IMG/VR virus record: IMGVR_UViG_3300011116_000709
Span: 1 to 64,000 of that record
Reading direction: 5' to 3' (one strand)
Source: a virus
DNA length: 64,000 nt
Part shown: in pieces, positions 1-8,306 of the stretch
Layout: each line of letters opens with the position of its first letter
Numbering within the stretch: position 1 is the stretch's first letter
Translations under genes and position numbers: made by a program
Notes under the pieces: generated by a model
What the model saw: only the letters and a program-made list of their open reading frames with translations
The model's database searches: none
Told to the model about the DNA's origin: nothing

Positions 1-1144
1 ATACAAAGAACACTTTACGAGTGGAGCCTACACGCTCGCTCACTAACTTATGTAGTTCTGTTCCGTGTCCCTCAACAAATTGAAATAATACAAGTGTGTT
101 GCCTTTTAGTTTTTGGCACATGTCTGCAATGAACCCGTTTCGTCGTTGTGAAGAAATGATCCACTTGATTTCGTCTTGGTACTTGGCTCGCTTGACTGCA
201 AGTCTGTCTTCTGCGGGATAGTTCAACACCAAGCAATCAATTTTTAGATCGCTTAGGATTTTCTTCTCCATGAGTTCTTTGGTCTTGGTGACTTCGTATG
301 CACGACCAAACAGCCCTTCAAGTACGAGGCGATGTGTCTGTGTGCCGTCTAGTGTGCCTGTTGTGCCTACACGGAATGGGCAGGTCTTGAGTTTGGTCAT
401 AATAGAGGTAAGCGACTTGGCTTTGAACAGGTGAGCCTCGTCACCAACCACCGCACCAAACTGCTGAAAGTATTTTTCATTCTGCTTGAACACGCTTTGC
501 CATGTGGAAATGACCACACGCTTGTCTGTGGTTTTGGTTGCACCTGCTAGAATCTTGTGGCAGTTCTGATTCACCCGCCAATTGTTGTCATACGAGTAAT
601 CAATAAAGTCGGAATACATCTGCTCTACGAGAGACACCGTAGGCACAAGAATGAGTATCTTTTTGCCCTTTGGAATCTTATCCAAATAGTAACGAATCAG
701 GGAGTAGATAATGAGACTCTTACCACTGCCTGTGGGAGACAAGAGCAAGCACCGTTCCTTCTCTATGGCGTGGTGCACGGCATTTATTTGGTGATCGTGG
801 GCTTGGGCTTTCTTGCCTCCCACACAAACCTGTAAGAAATCCTCTATAAATTTTCTTACAGTTTCAGGTGTGGTTTTGACCTGATTGGTGTTGGGCATGG
901 AGATGCTGTAGCCACGCTCATTGGCAAATTTTTCAATGTATTCGGCAAGCCCACCGTATATCTGTTGTGTGTGGATGTTGTACAGGCATATCTCACCGTT
1001 CCACATACGGGAACGATAAGCAGGCATGAACTTGTAACCGGGAACCTTGAATGTAAAGTAATCAGCCAACTCTTTGGCTATACCACGCTCACATCCGACG
1101 CGAAGCCAAACCGAGTCAACTATGTTTACATCAAGGTCTACCAT
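1..1144 (-). CDS. uvsW: UvsW-like ATP-dependent DNA helicase (3' end beyond window)
   Basis: This superfamily 2 helicase would unwind branched recombination and replication intermediates and R-loops, as T4 UvsW does. The frame stays open from an ATG at 1144 to the window edge, about 381 codons against about 503 in T4, so the C-terminus is missing from the window. Visible motifs are Walker A SPTGSGKS (around 715-740) and a DEAH box in the context VVGDEAHLFKA (around 430-465), followed by helicase motif III-like GTTGTLDG. The first ~120 residues match the position of the T4 N-terminal DNA-binding domain. The start codon overlaps the stop of the deaminase gene as TAATG, which indicates translational coupling. 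It lies in a uvsY-deaminase-uvsW unit read from the promoter near 2134-2161. Assignment is by motifs and synteny. Confidence 0.9.
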   Translation of the reverse strand, partial: MVDLDVNIVDSVWLRVGCERGIAKELADYFTFKVPGYKFMPAYRSRMWNGEICLYNIHTQQIYGGLAEYIEKFANERGYSISMPNTNQVKTTPETVRKFIEDFLQVCVGGKKAQAHDHQINAVHHAIEKERCLLLSPTGSGKSLIIYSLIRYYLDKIPKGKKILILVPTVSLVEQMYSDFIDYSYDNNWRVNQNCHKILAGATKTTDKRVVISTWQSVFKQNEKYFQQFGAVVGDEAHLFKAKSLTSIMTKLKTCPFRVGTTGTLDGTQTHRLVLEGLFGRAYEVTKTKELMEKKILSDLKIDCLVLNYPAEDRLAVKRAKYQDEIKWIISSQRRNGFIADMCQKLKGNTLVLFQFVEGHGTELHKLVSERVGSTRKVFFV

Positions 1145-1689
1145 TACTTTAGTGTTTCTTGTGTTATCACAGTTCCACCGAAACGAATAGATTCGCTGCT
1201 GCCCAAATCTCCACTCCAACCAACCACATCCACTCCTGAATCGTGCATCATCTGAAGCCCTGCACGAACAGACCCTTCCCATTTTGGTGCAGTCATTTCC
1301 ACAAGCCTCCGCAGAGTCACAACCCTCTTGATGCCAAATTCAATTATTGCACGGGCACACTCTGCACACGAAGCCCATGTGCAGTACATATGAAGCCCTG
1401 CTGTGGGAAGCCCGTTCTTTAACGCTTTGAATATCACAGATCGTTCTGCGTGTTCTGTGCAGTAGTTTTTTGATTCAATCGTCAAATTGTCTCCTGTGAG
1501 GCGAACGGATTCAGGAATCCTGTTCCACGCAGCCAAAACAATTCCGCCACCACCGGGAACCACAAGAGCAGCACCCACCTGTGTGCGTGGATCAGTAGAG
1601 TGTTTGACAGCAATGCCCCACACATCCTGTAGGTGCATACGATCAATCCACCAATTTAATCGGTCTTCTCGGAGCAGATTACTGTCCAT
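1144..1689 (-). CDS. dCMP/cytidine deaminase family protein
   Basis: This is a zinc-dependent deaminase of the CMP/dCMP family, probably converting dCMP to dUMP for thymidylate synthesis. The zinc ligands are visible as HAERSVI (His, with the catalytic Glu) and SCAEC (two Cys, with Ser in place of the usual Pro before the first Cys). The protein is 181 aa from the ATG at 1689, close to the T4 cd protein (193 aa). I chose 1689 over the upstream ATG at 1716 because GGAGAAAG lies at good distance before it and the overlap with uvsY falls to 11 nt. It sits between uvsY and uvsW, which are neighbours in many T4-like phages, so it appears to be an insertion of a nucleotide-metabolism gene into a recombination unit. 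The substrate (dCMP versus another cytosine nucleotide) is inferred. Confidence 0.85.
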   Translation of the reverse strand: MDSNLLREDRLNWWIDRMHLQDVWGIAVKHSTDPRTQVGAALVVPGGGGIVLAAWNRIPESVRLTGDNLTIESKNYCTEHAERSVIFKALKNGLPTAGLHMYCTWASCAECARAIIEFGIKRVVTLRRLVEMTAPKWEGSVRAGLQMMHDSGVDVVGWSGDLGSSESIRFGGTVITQETLK

Positions 1690-2113
1690 TGACAAACTTT
1701 CTCCACTCAATTGCATTACGAATCTTCCAGTGGCGATTGTTCAACTCCTTGACTATCTCTTCAAGCAGCCCAATCTTTTCCCGCTGGTAATACACCTTCT
1801 GCTTGGCTTTCACAATATCTGCATCTGCGTTCAGATACATGTCTAGATCGTTACGCAAAATCTTGAGATTGAAAGGCTCCCATCCACGAGCAGCCAATTG
1901 CTCTTCACTCATCTTGCCTGTGTAGTACTCCCACTTGTCGCGTAGGATCACAGCCACATCGTTCTCGTAGCGAGCGAGGCATAGACGCTCTTCCATGAGA
2001 AAGTTCAGATACTTGTTGTGGAGTTGTGGAATCCGTAGTGACTCCGCATCCAATGCAGAATCGTCAATACGGGTGTCCTTTTCCAATTCTTTGCGAATAT
2101 CGTCTAGGGTCAT
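1679..2113 (-). CDS. uvsY: UvsY-like recombination mediator
   Basis: T4 UvsY loads the UvsX recombinase onto gp32-coated single-stranded DNA. This 144-aa protein has the same size and layout: an N-terminal MTLDDIRKELEKDTRID (T4 begins MRLEDLQEELKKDVFID), a charged helical middle, and a C-terminal segment WKIRNAIEWRKF matching the T4 tail. The ATG at 2113 is preceded by a strong GGAGG seven bases upstream, so the longer reading frame from a TTG at 2161 is rejected; that TTG lies inside the promoter. The gene is first in the uvsY-deaminase-uvsW unit. gp32, its partner, is at 52158-53102. Confidence 0.88.
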   Translation of the reverse strand: MTLDDIRKELEKDTRIDDSALDAESLRIPQLHNKYLNFLMEERLCLARYENDVAVILRDKWEYYTGKMSEEQLAARGWEPFNLKILRNDLDMYLNADADIVKAKQKVYYQREKIGLLEEIVKELNNRHWKIRNAIEWRKFVNGQ

Positions 2114-2133
2114 AAACAAACCTCCATCGGAGG

Positions 2134-2161
2134 AGTATACACGAGATTCTATAGAAGTCAA
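2134..2161 (-). promoter_or_regulatory. sigma70-type promoter for uvsY unit
   Basis: On the minus strand TTGACT (2161-2156) is followed after 16 nt by TATACT (2139-2134). The predicted transcript starts just ahead of the GGAGG of uvsY. No late box is seen here, consistent with early or middle expression of recombination genes. Confidence 0.7.
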
Positions 2162-2183
2162 GCGGAAGTATTTGTCAAAAATA

Positions 2184-2717
2184 TTATAACACCTCTATGT
2201 CAAAACTGCGATACTTGAAAGTGCAGTTTGCCACAAAGGGTTCAGGATCAATCACGGTGGAACTAAAATCAACCGAAGATAGGCTGCGTGGATACAGGTC
2301 ATGGAATGTAATATTCATCTTGGGATTCTTGGTGGAATTCAAAATTACTAGGTTGGCTGTGGTCACATGAGTATTTGAAGGCTTGAACTCGTTGTAGTTC
2401 TCCACATTGGTCATAGATCGCATCCAATTAAATATTTCAAGATAGTTGCCCATCTGCTCGTCTATTACAAAACCCATATTCAATTCGTCAAAATCTAATT
2501 TGGACGGACGAGAAATCTGTTGGAACGGGGTGGGCATTATCACTTCGCTCATGTTCACGGTCGGAAGCGAAACGCTCTGACAAAAGAAAGACACCTTGGG
2601 AAGCCGTGCAATACTGAACCGATAATAGGTCGGCAGCAGCGGATTCATGTATTGAGGATATCGGCTAAGAATGCCGTCCTCAATAGTTGTGAAATCAAAT
2701 GGTTCGCCTTTAGCCAT
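2184..2717 (-). CDS. gp3-like tail completion protein (tail-tube fold)
   Basis: The gene lies between gp23 and uvsY, the position of gene 3 (tail completion, tube terminus) in cyanophage-type T4 relatives, and its length (177 aa) is that of T4 gp3 (about 176). The segment FFCQSVSLPTVNMSEVIMP followed by DFDELNMGFVIDE and NYLEIFNWM is typical of tail-tube-fold proteins. The function is therefore inferred from size, fold signature and synteny, not from a clear motif. The ATG at 2717 lies only 8 nt downstream of a late promoter box and has no ribosome binding site, so the true start may be the ATG at 2648 (MNPLLPTYYRF), where family similarity also seems to begin. Confidence 0.6.
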   Translation of the reverse strand: MAKGEPFDFTTIEDGILSRYPQYMNPLLPTYYRFSIARLPKVSFFCQSVSLPTVNMSEVIMPTPFQQISRPSKLDFDELNMGFVIDEQMGNYLEIFNWMRSMTNVENYNEFKPSNTHVTTANLVILNSTKNPKMNITFHDLYPRSLSSVDFSSTVIDPEPFVANCTFKYRSFDIEVL

Positions 2718-2724
2718 GTGCAAG

Positions 2725-2732
2725 TATTTAGA
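2725..2732 (-). promoter_or_regulatory. late promoter box upstream of gp3
   Basis: The minus strand reads TCTAAATA, a one-letter-class variant of the T4 late box TATAAATA. It sits between the gp23 terminator and gp3, so it would restart transcription for gp3 independently. Confidence 0.6.
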
Positions 2733-2734
2733 CA

Positions 2735-2771
2735 CCAAAAGAAAAGGGGGAGAGGTTTGATCCTCTCCCCC
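2735..2771 (-). terminator. intrinsic terminator after gp23
   Basis: A perfect 10-bp inverted repeat (GGGGGAGAGG / CCTCTCCCCC, 2746-2755 and 2762-2771) with a 6-nt loop is followed on the minus strand by TTTTCTTTT. It lies 24 nt after the gp23 stop codon and would end the abundant capsid transcript. Confidence 0.92.
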
Positions 2772-2794
2772 AAGTCTTCAGTTTACTTCAACTA

Positions 2795-4255
2795 TTACGA
2801 TGCAACACCGTGTAGGTTGTCTACGCGGAAGATGCGGTAATACTTGTTGGTGCGGGTGTTTAGACGACCACCACCATAAGTAGTACCTTCAGCGAAGGGG
2901 TTCGCAACCATGCCGTAGCGGGTCTTGAACGCCATTCTTGGCTGGAAGGTTGCAGTATCAACTGCACGCATCATTTGTAGCGGGACATAGGGGCAGTAGA
3001 AGATACCAGCATCGTATGGGCTGGTTCCCTTATATCCGACGCACACGAAGTTTCCGTTGCTAGTAGCACCAGTGTCGATGTAAGGATCAATGTAGACCTT
3101 GATCTTGCCGTTGAGTGTACCAGCAAAGGTGTTGCCAGTGTCATCAACATCAAGGTTGACATTTAGTGCAGGGCTGATGTTGAGGAATCCGCCCATTGCG
3201 AGAGCAGAAGCAACATCTGCCGAGCAGATGATGAAGTTGCCCTTGCCACGACGGGTATCCTTGGCGATCTGGTTGCACTCACGCTCAATCTGGAACATGA
3301 GTCCACGGAACTTCTCAGCACTCCAACGACCGTCAGAGTCCTGAATGAGATCGTATACACCACCGTACTTGGTAGAAGCAGCGGCGGAAATACCACCAAC
3401 TACTGTCTTGTAGTACAGGTCGCTCTGCTGTGCACCGAGTTTAGCAGTGCGGTAGATGGTACGAACCACTTCGCGGTTGATTTCAGACAGAATTTCTGTG
3501 CTGAGAATGTTGGCGAGTTCGGTTTCTGCGTCTAGACCGTGAACAGCCTTGAGGTCTTGTGCGAGTTCAACGCTGTAAGAAGCAGCGAGGGCACGGGTGT
3601 TGGCTTGTACTGCAACACGCTCAATGCTGAAGCCCATTTCGTTGGGAGTGAGATTCTCGCCAACAGAGGTCTTCATACCGACACCTTGGGTCAGACCGCT
3701 AGCAGAGGTCGGATCGTCTGAAGAACGAGAAAGCAGAGGATCAACAAATCCAAAGTTTCCGCCTAGAGCACCAGTTGCACCGCTACCAGCAGCACCAAGA
3801 GTTGCACCGCTGAATTCAGGAGCAGCAGTACCGCCTGAGAATGCAGAATCGACTTCGTTGAAGAGTGCTTCTTCACCAAAGGTGTTGTTTGCAGCAGCAG
3901 CGTACTTGCTACGCATTGCGAAAATTAGACCGGTGGGAGCAGACATTGCCTGAACGCCACAGATGTCGTAAGCCATTAGGTTTGGCATAGCACGACGAAC
4001 GAGTTGGATCAGGATTGGATCGTAACCCTTGATGTTACCTTCACCACCGATTACGGGGGACATACCACCGCTGGCAATGTTGGTTGGGGCTGCTTCGGCT
4101 AGCATCTGCTGACGAACTGCCTTCTCCTGATTCTCTAGGAGGGTGGCAGTTACAGCACGACGGTGCGGATCTGCGATTGGGGCCATATCGGCGTGATCTA
4201 GAACAGGCTTCCACTTGCGGAGAGCGTGTTCAGTTAGCATCTTGTTCTCTTCCAT
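2795..4255 (-). CDS. 23: major capsid protein gp23
   Basis: This is the HK97-fold major head protein that builds the prohead around the gp22 core. It is 486 aa (T4 gp23 is 521) and contains the family signature NTRALAASYSVELAQDLK and the following segment ending NREVVRTIYRTAKLGAQ, plus the C-terminal PRMAFKTRYGMVANPF. The N-terminal ~70 residues resemble the T4 propeptide region, and IGGE at about residues 69-72 fits the (I/L)xxE cleavage pattern of the gp21 protease; that cleavage site is inferred. The ATG at 4255 follows GGAG by 8 nt. It is flanked by scaffold gp22 upstream and a strong terminator downstream. Confidence 0.97.
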   Translation of the reverse strand: MEENKMLTEHALRKWKPVLDHADMAPIADPHRRAVTATLLENQEKAVRQQMLAEAAPTNIASGGMSPVIGGEGNIKGYDPILIQLVRRAMPNLMAYDICGVQAMSAPTGLIFAMRSKYAAAANNTFGEEALFNEVDSAFSGGTAAPEFSGATLGAAGSGATGALGGNFGFVDPLLSRSSDDPTSASGLTQGVGMKTSVGENLTPNEMGFSIERVAVQANTRALAASYSVELAQDLKAVHGLDAETELANILSTEILSEINREVVRTIYRTAKLGAQQSDLYYKTVVGGISAAASTKYGGVYDLIQDSDGRWSAEKFRGLMFQIERECNQIAKDTRRGKGNFIICSADVASALAMGGFLNISPALNVNLDVDDTGNTFAGTLNGKIKVYIDPYIDTGATSNGNFVCVGYKGTSPYDAGIFYCPYVPLQMMRAVDTATFQPRMAFKTRYGMVANPFAEGTTYGGGRLNTRTNKYYRIFRVDNLHGVAS

Positions 4256-4319
4256 TTTAGTGACTCCTTTGGGTTTTAACAGTCGGAATTGACTGGAAAG
4301 TGTGAATTGAAAAAGTAAA

Positions 4320-5510
4320 TTAGTCCTTGCTCTTGCTCATGGACTTGAGGTACGCCTCCATGAGCGGAGAAGCCTCTTCGGAACCTTCCTCGTAGGACTC
4401 TTCAAGAGACTCCTCTTCGGTGGCGGTTTCGGTTGTGGTTCCGATCTTCTCAATGTTCTCGCGGAGAACAGAGAGTTTCTCGGCAAACTGCTCTACGGAC
4501 TCAAACTCAACGCTCTCAGCGAGATCGCGTAGTTTCTGAGTCTCGGTGTCGGTTAGCCCTTCGGCTAGTTCGCGGAACAGGAGTTCGCAACGGAGTTGTT
4601 CGCACTCTTCGTTGATCTCCATGTTCTTGGAAACCTGCTCGTCTAGTTCACTCTTGAGGCTCTCGTAGTCCTCAACGGTGGACTCAAACAGATCAAGTTT
4701 CTCTTCGGGAATTTCAATGTACGACTCGGCAAACACGCCCTTGAGACGCTCAATGAATCCTTCGGTGATCTCGGTGCGAAGACCGTTGGCTACTGCAAGA
4801 CGGTTCTCCTGCATCCACTCTTCCACCACATAGTTGAGGTACTCGTCAATACGCTCAACCATTTCTTCGGTGACGGCGAGGGTGTGCTCTTCTAGGAGAG
4901 TCTCGTACTTGCCCTGTAGTTCCTCTTCGATCTCGCTTGTGCGAGAAGCGAGTTGAGCCTCAAACAAGGTTGCAGCCTCGCTCATAAACTCTTCGCTGAG
5001 TTCCTTGCCAGCGAACAAGGTTTCAATGCTCTCCTTCATGGAGGGCTTCTCTACCTTGCCGTTGGCATCGCTCTTCTTAGCCTTGATGGTTCCCATGTTC
5101 TTGCCAGCGTTGGCGTTGTGGGGTTCAGCAATCTTCTGACCCTTCTTGTTTGCGTCATGGGCAATATCAGTGCTAGAGAAATCAGAAGCGGCTTCCTTCA
5201 TGGACTTCTTGGAAGGCGTTTCGTCTTCCTCTTCGTCCTCCTCTTCCTCTTCTTCAGAGTCTTCCTCTTCTTCGTCCTTCTTGCTTTTCTTGGAGAACTT
5301 CTTGTACTTGTCCTCAGAGGCATCATCGTCCACATAAGTGCCTTCTTCTAGTTCACCTTCGTACTCCTCTTCCACGATCTCCTCCTCAACAACCTCTTCT
5401 TCGGCTTCGATAGCCTCGGTGGGTTCTTCGGTGGGTTCGGGGTTCTCTGCGAGGAAGCCTTCGCCTAGAATTACCTTCTTGATTACATCTTCGATCTTTT
5501 CGTTAGCCAT
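4320..5510 (-). CDS. 22: prohead core scaffolding protein gp22
   Basis: Scaffold protein that forms the inner core for gp23 assembly and is degraded by gp21 during maturation. The 396-aa protein is longer than T4 gp22 (269) because of an extremely acidic N-terminal segment (about residues 15-100, runs of Glu and Asp mixed with Lys-rich patches). The C-terminal ~240 residues carry the helical family core, including YLNYVVEEWMQENRLAVANG and the following GLRTEITEGFIERLKGVF. The C-terminus is acidic then basic (KSMSKSKD). ATG at 5510 with AAAGGAG 11 nt upstream. Order gp21-gp22-gp23 is as in T4. Confidence 0.92.
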   Translation of the reverse strand: MANEKIEDVIKKVILGEGFLAENPEPTEEPTEAIEAEEEVVEEEIVEEEYEGELEEGTYVDDDASEDKYKKFSKKSKKDEEEEDSEEEEEEDEEEDETPSKKSMKEAASDFSSTDIAHDANKKGQKIAEPHNANAGKNMGTIKAKKSDANGKVEKPSMKESIETLFAGKELSEEFMSEAATLFEAQLASRTSEIEEELQGKYETLLEEHTLAVTEEMVERIDEYLNYVVEEWMQENRLAVANGLRTEITEGFIERLKGVFAESYIEIPEEKLDLFESTVEDYESLKSELDEQVSKNMEINEECEQLRCELLFRELAEGLTDTETQKLRDLAESVEFESVEQFAEKLSVLRENIEKIGTTTETATEEESLEESYEEGSEEASPLMEAYLKSMSKSKD

Positions 5511-5543
5511 GACTGGAGTTCTCCTTTGAAATATGTAGACGCT

Positions 5544-6188
5544 TCAGAGTTTTGAGATGAAGTCTTTGAAGAGGCGAATTGCCTGTTCTTCTAGTTTGCG
5601 TGATGGGGTATTTTTAATTACTTTCTTGTAATTTTCAATAACCACTGGTTTGAGAACCCCGTTATCCCAAATCCATTCCTTGCCTTCCATAATACCGTTC
5701 ACAAACGCATTAGGTGCGGAGGGATCAGCCACCACATCTACTGCTGCCAGCATGAAGTCTTCCTGTACCACATTGACTCCATCTTGTTCCTTCAGGCTTC
5801 CCATGCCTCGGGACGAAACGCCTAGTTTGGCTCCTTCGTCAATCAGATTCTTTACAATCTTGCCGTAGGGGGTGTCCATGATCTTGGCTTCGCCAATGAT
5901 CTGCTTGCCGTCTACAGACAAGTTCTTGATGATGTGGGACACACGCTCTAGGTTTACGGTTGGACCTTCGGGATGTCCGAGTTCACCCATAGCACGGTTC
6001 TGCTTCACATACTCGGTGTTGTAGCGACCGATTTCTTTTTCCATGATCTCGCCGGGATACATTCTACCGTTACGGTTCTTGGTATCCGACTCCATGAATA
6101 CACCCTTAATGAAATAATTCTTCTGACCGTTCTTGTCTTCGGTCAGAACTTGGATTTCGCTCTGGGTTGTTTCGGTTATGAGTTTCAT
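5544..6188 (-). CDS. 21: prohead core protease gp21
   Basis: Serine protease that cleaves gp22, gp23 and other prohead proteins before DNA packaging. Catalytic regions are visible: His in GELGHPEG and Ser in LGVSSRGMGS, as in the herpes-type/T4 gp21 protease family. The length (214 aa) matches T4 gp21 (212). The start is taken as the ATG at 6188 (MKLITETT); an in-frame TTG at 6197 overlaps the preceding gene and is unlikely. No clear Shine-Dalgarno site is seen, so coupling to the upstream gene, which ends 5 nt away, is likely. Confidence 0.95.
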   Translation of the reverse strand: MKLITETTQSEIQVLTEDKNGQKNYFIKGVFMESDTKNRNGRMYPGEIMEKEIGRYNTEYVKQNRAMGELGHPEGPTVNLERVSHIIKNLSVDGKQIIGEAKIMDTPYGKIVKNLIDEGAKLGVSSRGMGSLKEQDGVNVVQEDFMLAAVDVVADPSAPNAFVNGIMEGKEWIWDNGVLKPVVIENYKKVIKNTPSRKLEEQAIRLFKDFISKL

Positions 6189-6193
6189 GGATT

Positions 6194-6523
6194 TCAATAA
6201 GAATCGCTATCGGTTACGGTGCTAGCCTTTCCACTCTTCTTGGAGGCAGTCTTGGTCTTGGTGGACTTCTCTTCCTCTGCCTCTTCGTACATGGAAGGCT
6301 TTTCTTCCTTGGACTTCTTCTTGTTCTTCTTAGCCTCTTCGTCCTGATCGTGGCTGTACATTCCCATCTTCTTGTCTTCGCTGAATAGTTCAGCAGCAAT
6401 ACCCACACGCTCTTCGTCTAGAAGGAGCGAAGCCTTGGCGTATAGAGCATTGAAAACGCACTCTTTAGCGTCCACATAGTTCTTCTCTAGCAGGGCTTTT
6501 ACGATCTTTTTGTTGTTGTCCAT
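6194..6523 (-). CDS. gp67-like prohead core protein
   Basis: A small, highly charged 109-aa protein in the position of T4 genes 67/68 between portal and protease. Residues 1-47 form a helical module (KKIVKALLEKNYVDAKECVF, then ALYAKASLLLDEERVGIAAELF) that resembles the T4 gp67 N-terminus (IEAIKSNDLVAARKLF). The rest is an acidic and lysine-rich tail, as in gp67. It would be an internal core component cleaved by gp21. ATG at 6523 is preceded by AAGGAG, and a late box lies further upstream, making this the first gene of a core-protease-scaffold-capsid transcript. Confidence 0.8.
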   Translation of the reverse strand: MDNNKKIVKALLEKNYVDAKECVFNALYAKASLLLDEERVGIAAELFSEDKKMGMYSHDQDEEAKKNKKKSKEEKPSMYEEAEEEKSTKTKTASKKSGKASTVTDSDSY

Positions 6524-6547
6524 AGGTTCTCCTTGTCAGACCTTATT

Positions 6548-6555
6548 TATTTAGT
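6548..6555 (-). promoter_or_regulatory. late promoter box upstream of gp67
   Basis: Minus strand ACTAAATA, directly followed by another AATA repeat, 25 nt before the gp67 start. It lies between gp20 and gp67 and would drive the capsid-forming gene set. Confidence 0.65.
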
Positions 6556-6582
6556 ATTCCCTGTATTTCTCGTGAATCGGGG

Positions 6583-8280
6583 TTATTCTTTAGGATTTCC
6601 GAATTCGTCTTCGTCTTCATCGCCACCAACGATTTCCCCGATTGTGACTTCTGGTTCAGCAGGAGTTTCTGCGGTTTGGGGTGCACCGGCTGCTCCTTCA
6701 GGGGCAGCCCCAACAGCCCCAACAGGGGTCATTTCGCCCTCTGGAGCCACAATCTTACCCTCTGCCATTTCTTTCTTGATGGCATCATCAATTTCTTCAA
6801 TATCTTCCGCAGTCTGTTTCAAAATATTGCGACGCACAAAGTCTCGGGAATAGTACTTGCCCACAAAGTCTTCGGCATCCCGTGCAGTCTGTAGACGATC
6901 CTTGAGCACTTCGCTTTCCTTGAGTTCGGAGAAGTGGGAGTCCTTGTTGAACTTGAATGCAATCTTGGGTTCAATATCCTTCCACTCGTCGTCACGAATA
7001 ATACCCTTGAGCACCAATTGGGTATGCAGAAGATTGAGGAATACTTCAGAGAACTTCATACGGAGCCGTTCCACAAACTTGAAGAACTTTACTTCGTCGC
7101 GGCTAATCTCTGAAGCACGACCAATGTTGAAACCTGTACTTTCTTCTAGACGAGAAGTAGGCACATTAAGAGACTGGAACAGTTTCTTCTGGAAATACTT
7201 GACATCTTCCATCTCGCCAAGATTCTGACCACCCTGTAGAGTGCTGACTTCTGTGCCCTTGCCGCCTTCACGACGAGGCATCCAAAAGTCTTCAAGCATA
7301 GACAGGTGCTTACGGGTATCAGTCATTTCTCCTGTGTTGGGATCGTACATGAGTTTGTTACGATACCGCTGCATAAGCCCACGCACATACTCTTCAGCCT
7401 TTTGCTTGGGTAGATTGCCCACATCCACATAGAAAATACGGCGTTCAGGAGCACGGGCTAGACGGTAAATAATTACTGCATCTTCAATCATTCGCAACTG
7501 ATTGAGTGCCTTGATAGCCTTGTGCAGATATCCCACGATCTTTTTGCGACGAGAATCGTACAGACCGCTGTGAACAAAACAAATAGAATCAGGGTTGATT
7601 TTGAGTCCGTCAAGCGTCATGGTAGATGACGCTTGATCTTGTTCGGTATAAATGTAAAACTCTTCTATTTCAGAAACAAGGTTGATGCCTAGCGGAATGT
7701 TTTGTGTTTTCCCGCCACTGGTATTTGCTGCGAGTGGCTTCTTCTTTACCTTACGAACCTTACGGATCTTTGTTGGATCAATAGGACGCAGTTCAAGAAT
7801 GCCCTTCTTGCGGTTCTTCTCGTCAATAATGATGTGGTAATAGATTCGGCTGTCCACATACCACTTACGGAACACTTCGTATCCACGACGGGTAAACTCC
7901 AGCAGTTGAAGCACTTCGTGGAATTCTTCTTCAATTTTATCTTTGATTGCCTTGCTTTGCTTGACTGAAGACACATCAATCTTTACTGCATCTAGTGTGT
8001 CGTTGTAAACAATGCTCTCGTTGCAAATATCTGCAATAGCACTTTCCACTTCAGGGTGGAGTGCCATTTCACGATACTTGTAGATGAGTTCAATGTCAGA
8101 CTTTACAGAACCGTCAAAGTCAACATACGCACCAAAGTATCCGCCCACTTCAATCGGTGTGGCTCCGTCATCGTAATCGGGTGGCACAAAAGAAACGGGC
8201 TTCTTGAGGATTTCCTCCGCAGAAGCCGCGTCTCTGCCATCCTTTTTACCGATGCTAAAGCCGAACAGGTTGATAGCCAT
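6583..8280 (-). CDS. 20: portal vertex protein gp20
   Basis: Dodecameric portal through which DNA is packaged and to which the neck attaches. At 565 aa it matches T4 gp20 (524) with an extra acidic, Pro/Ala-rich C-terminal tail (about residues 510-565). Family signatures include the segments LYDSRRKKIVGYLHKAIKAL and IIYRLARAPERRIFYVDVGN, LPKQKAEEY, and the region NVPTSRLEESTGFNIGRASE. ATG at 8280 is preceded by AAAAGG. Located directly downstream of gp19 on the transcript, as in T4. Confidence 0.97.
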   Translation of the reverse strand: MAINLFGFSIGKKDGRDAASAEEILKKPVSFVPPDYDDGATPIEVGGYFGAYVDFDGSVKSDIELIYKYREMALHPEVESAIADICNESIVYNDTLDAVKIDVSSVKQSKAIKDKIEEEFHEVLQLLEFTRRGYEVFRKWYVDSRIYYHIIIDEKNRKKGILELRPIDPTKIRKVRKVKKKPLAANTSGGKTQNIPLGINLVSEIEEFYIYTEQDQASSTMTLDGLKINPDSICFVHSGLYDSRRKKIVGYLHKAIKALNQLRMIEDAVIIYRLARAPERRIFYVDVGNLPKQKAEEYVRGLMQRYRNKLMYDPNTGEMTDTRKHLSMLEDFWMPRREGGKGTEVSTLQGGQNLGEMEDVKYFQKKLFQSLNVPTSRLEESTGFNIGRASEISRDEVKFFKFVERLRMKFSEVFLNLLHTQLVLKGIIRDDEWKDIEPKIAFKFNKDSHFSELKESEVLKDRLQTARDAEDFVGKYYSRDFVRRNILKQTAEDIEEIDDAIKKEMAEGKIVAPEGEMTPVGAVGAAPEGAAGAPQTAETPAEPEVTIGEIVGGDEDEDEFGNPKE

Positions 8281-8306
8281 AATATAATTACCTTTTCAAA
8301 AGGGCT

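Noticed and set aside
4256-4319. Terminator between gp22 and gp23 (CAGTC/GACTG repeat).
   Set aside because: Five-pair stem without a T tract; more likely spacing or a minor processing structure.
4953-5351. Plus-strand 132-aa hydrophobic frame (Leu/Phe/Val-rich, membrane-like).
   Set aside because: It is the antisense of the Glu/Lys-rich part of gp22; such repeats always give hydrophobic shadows.
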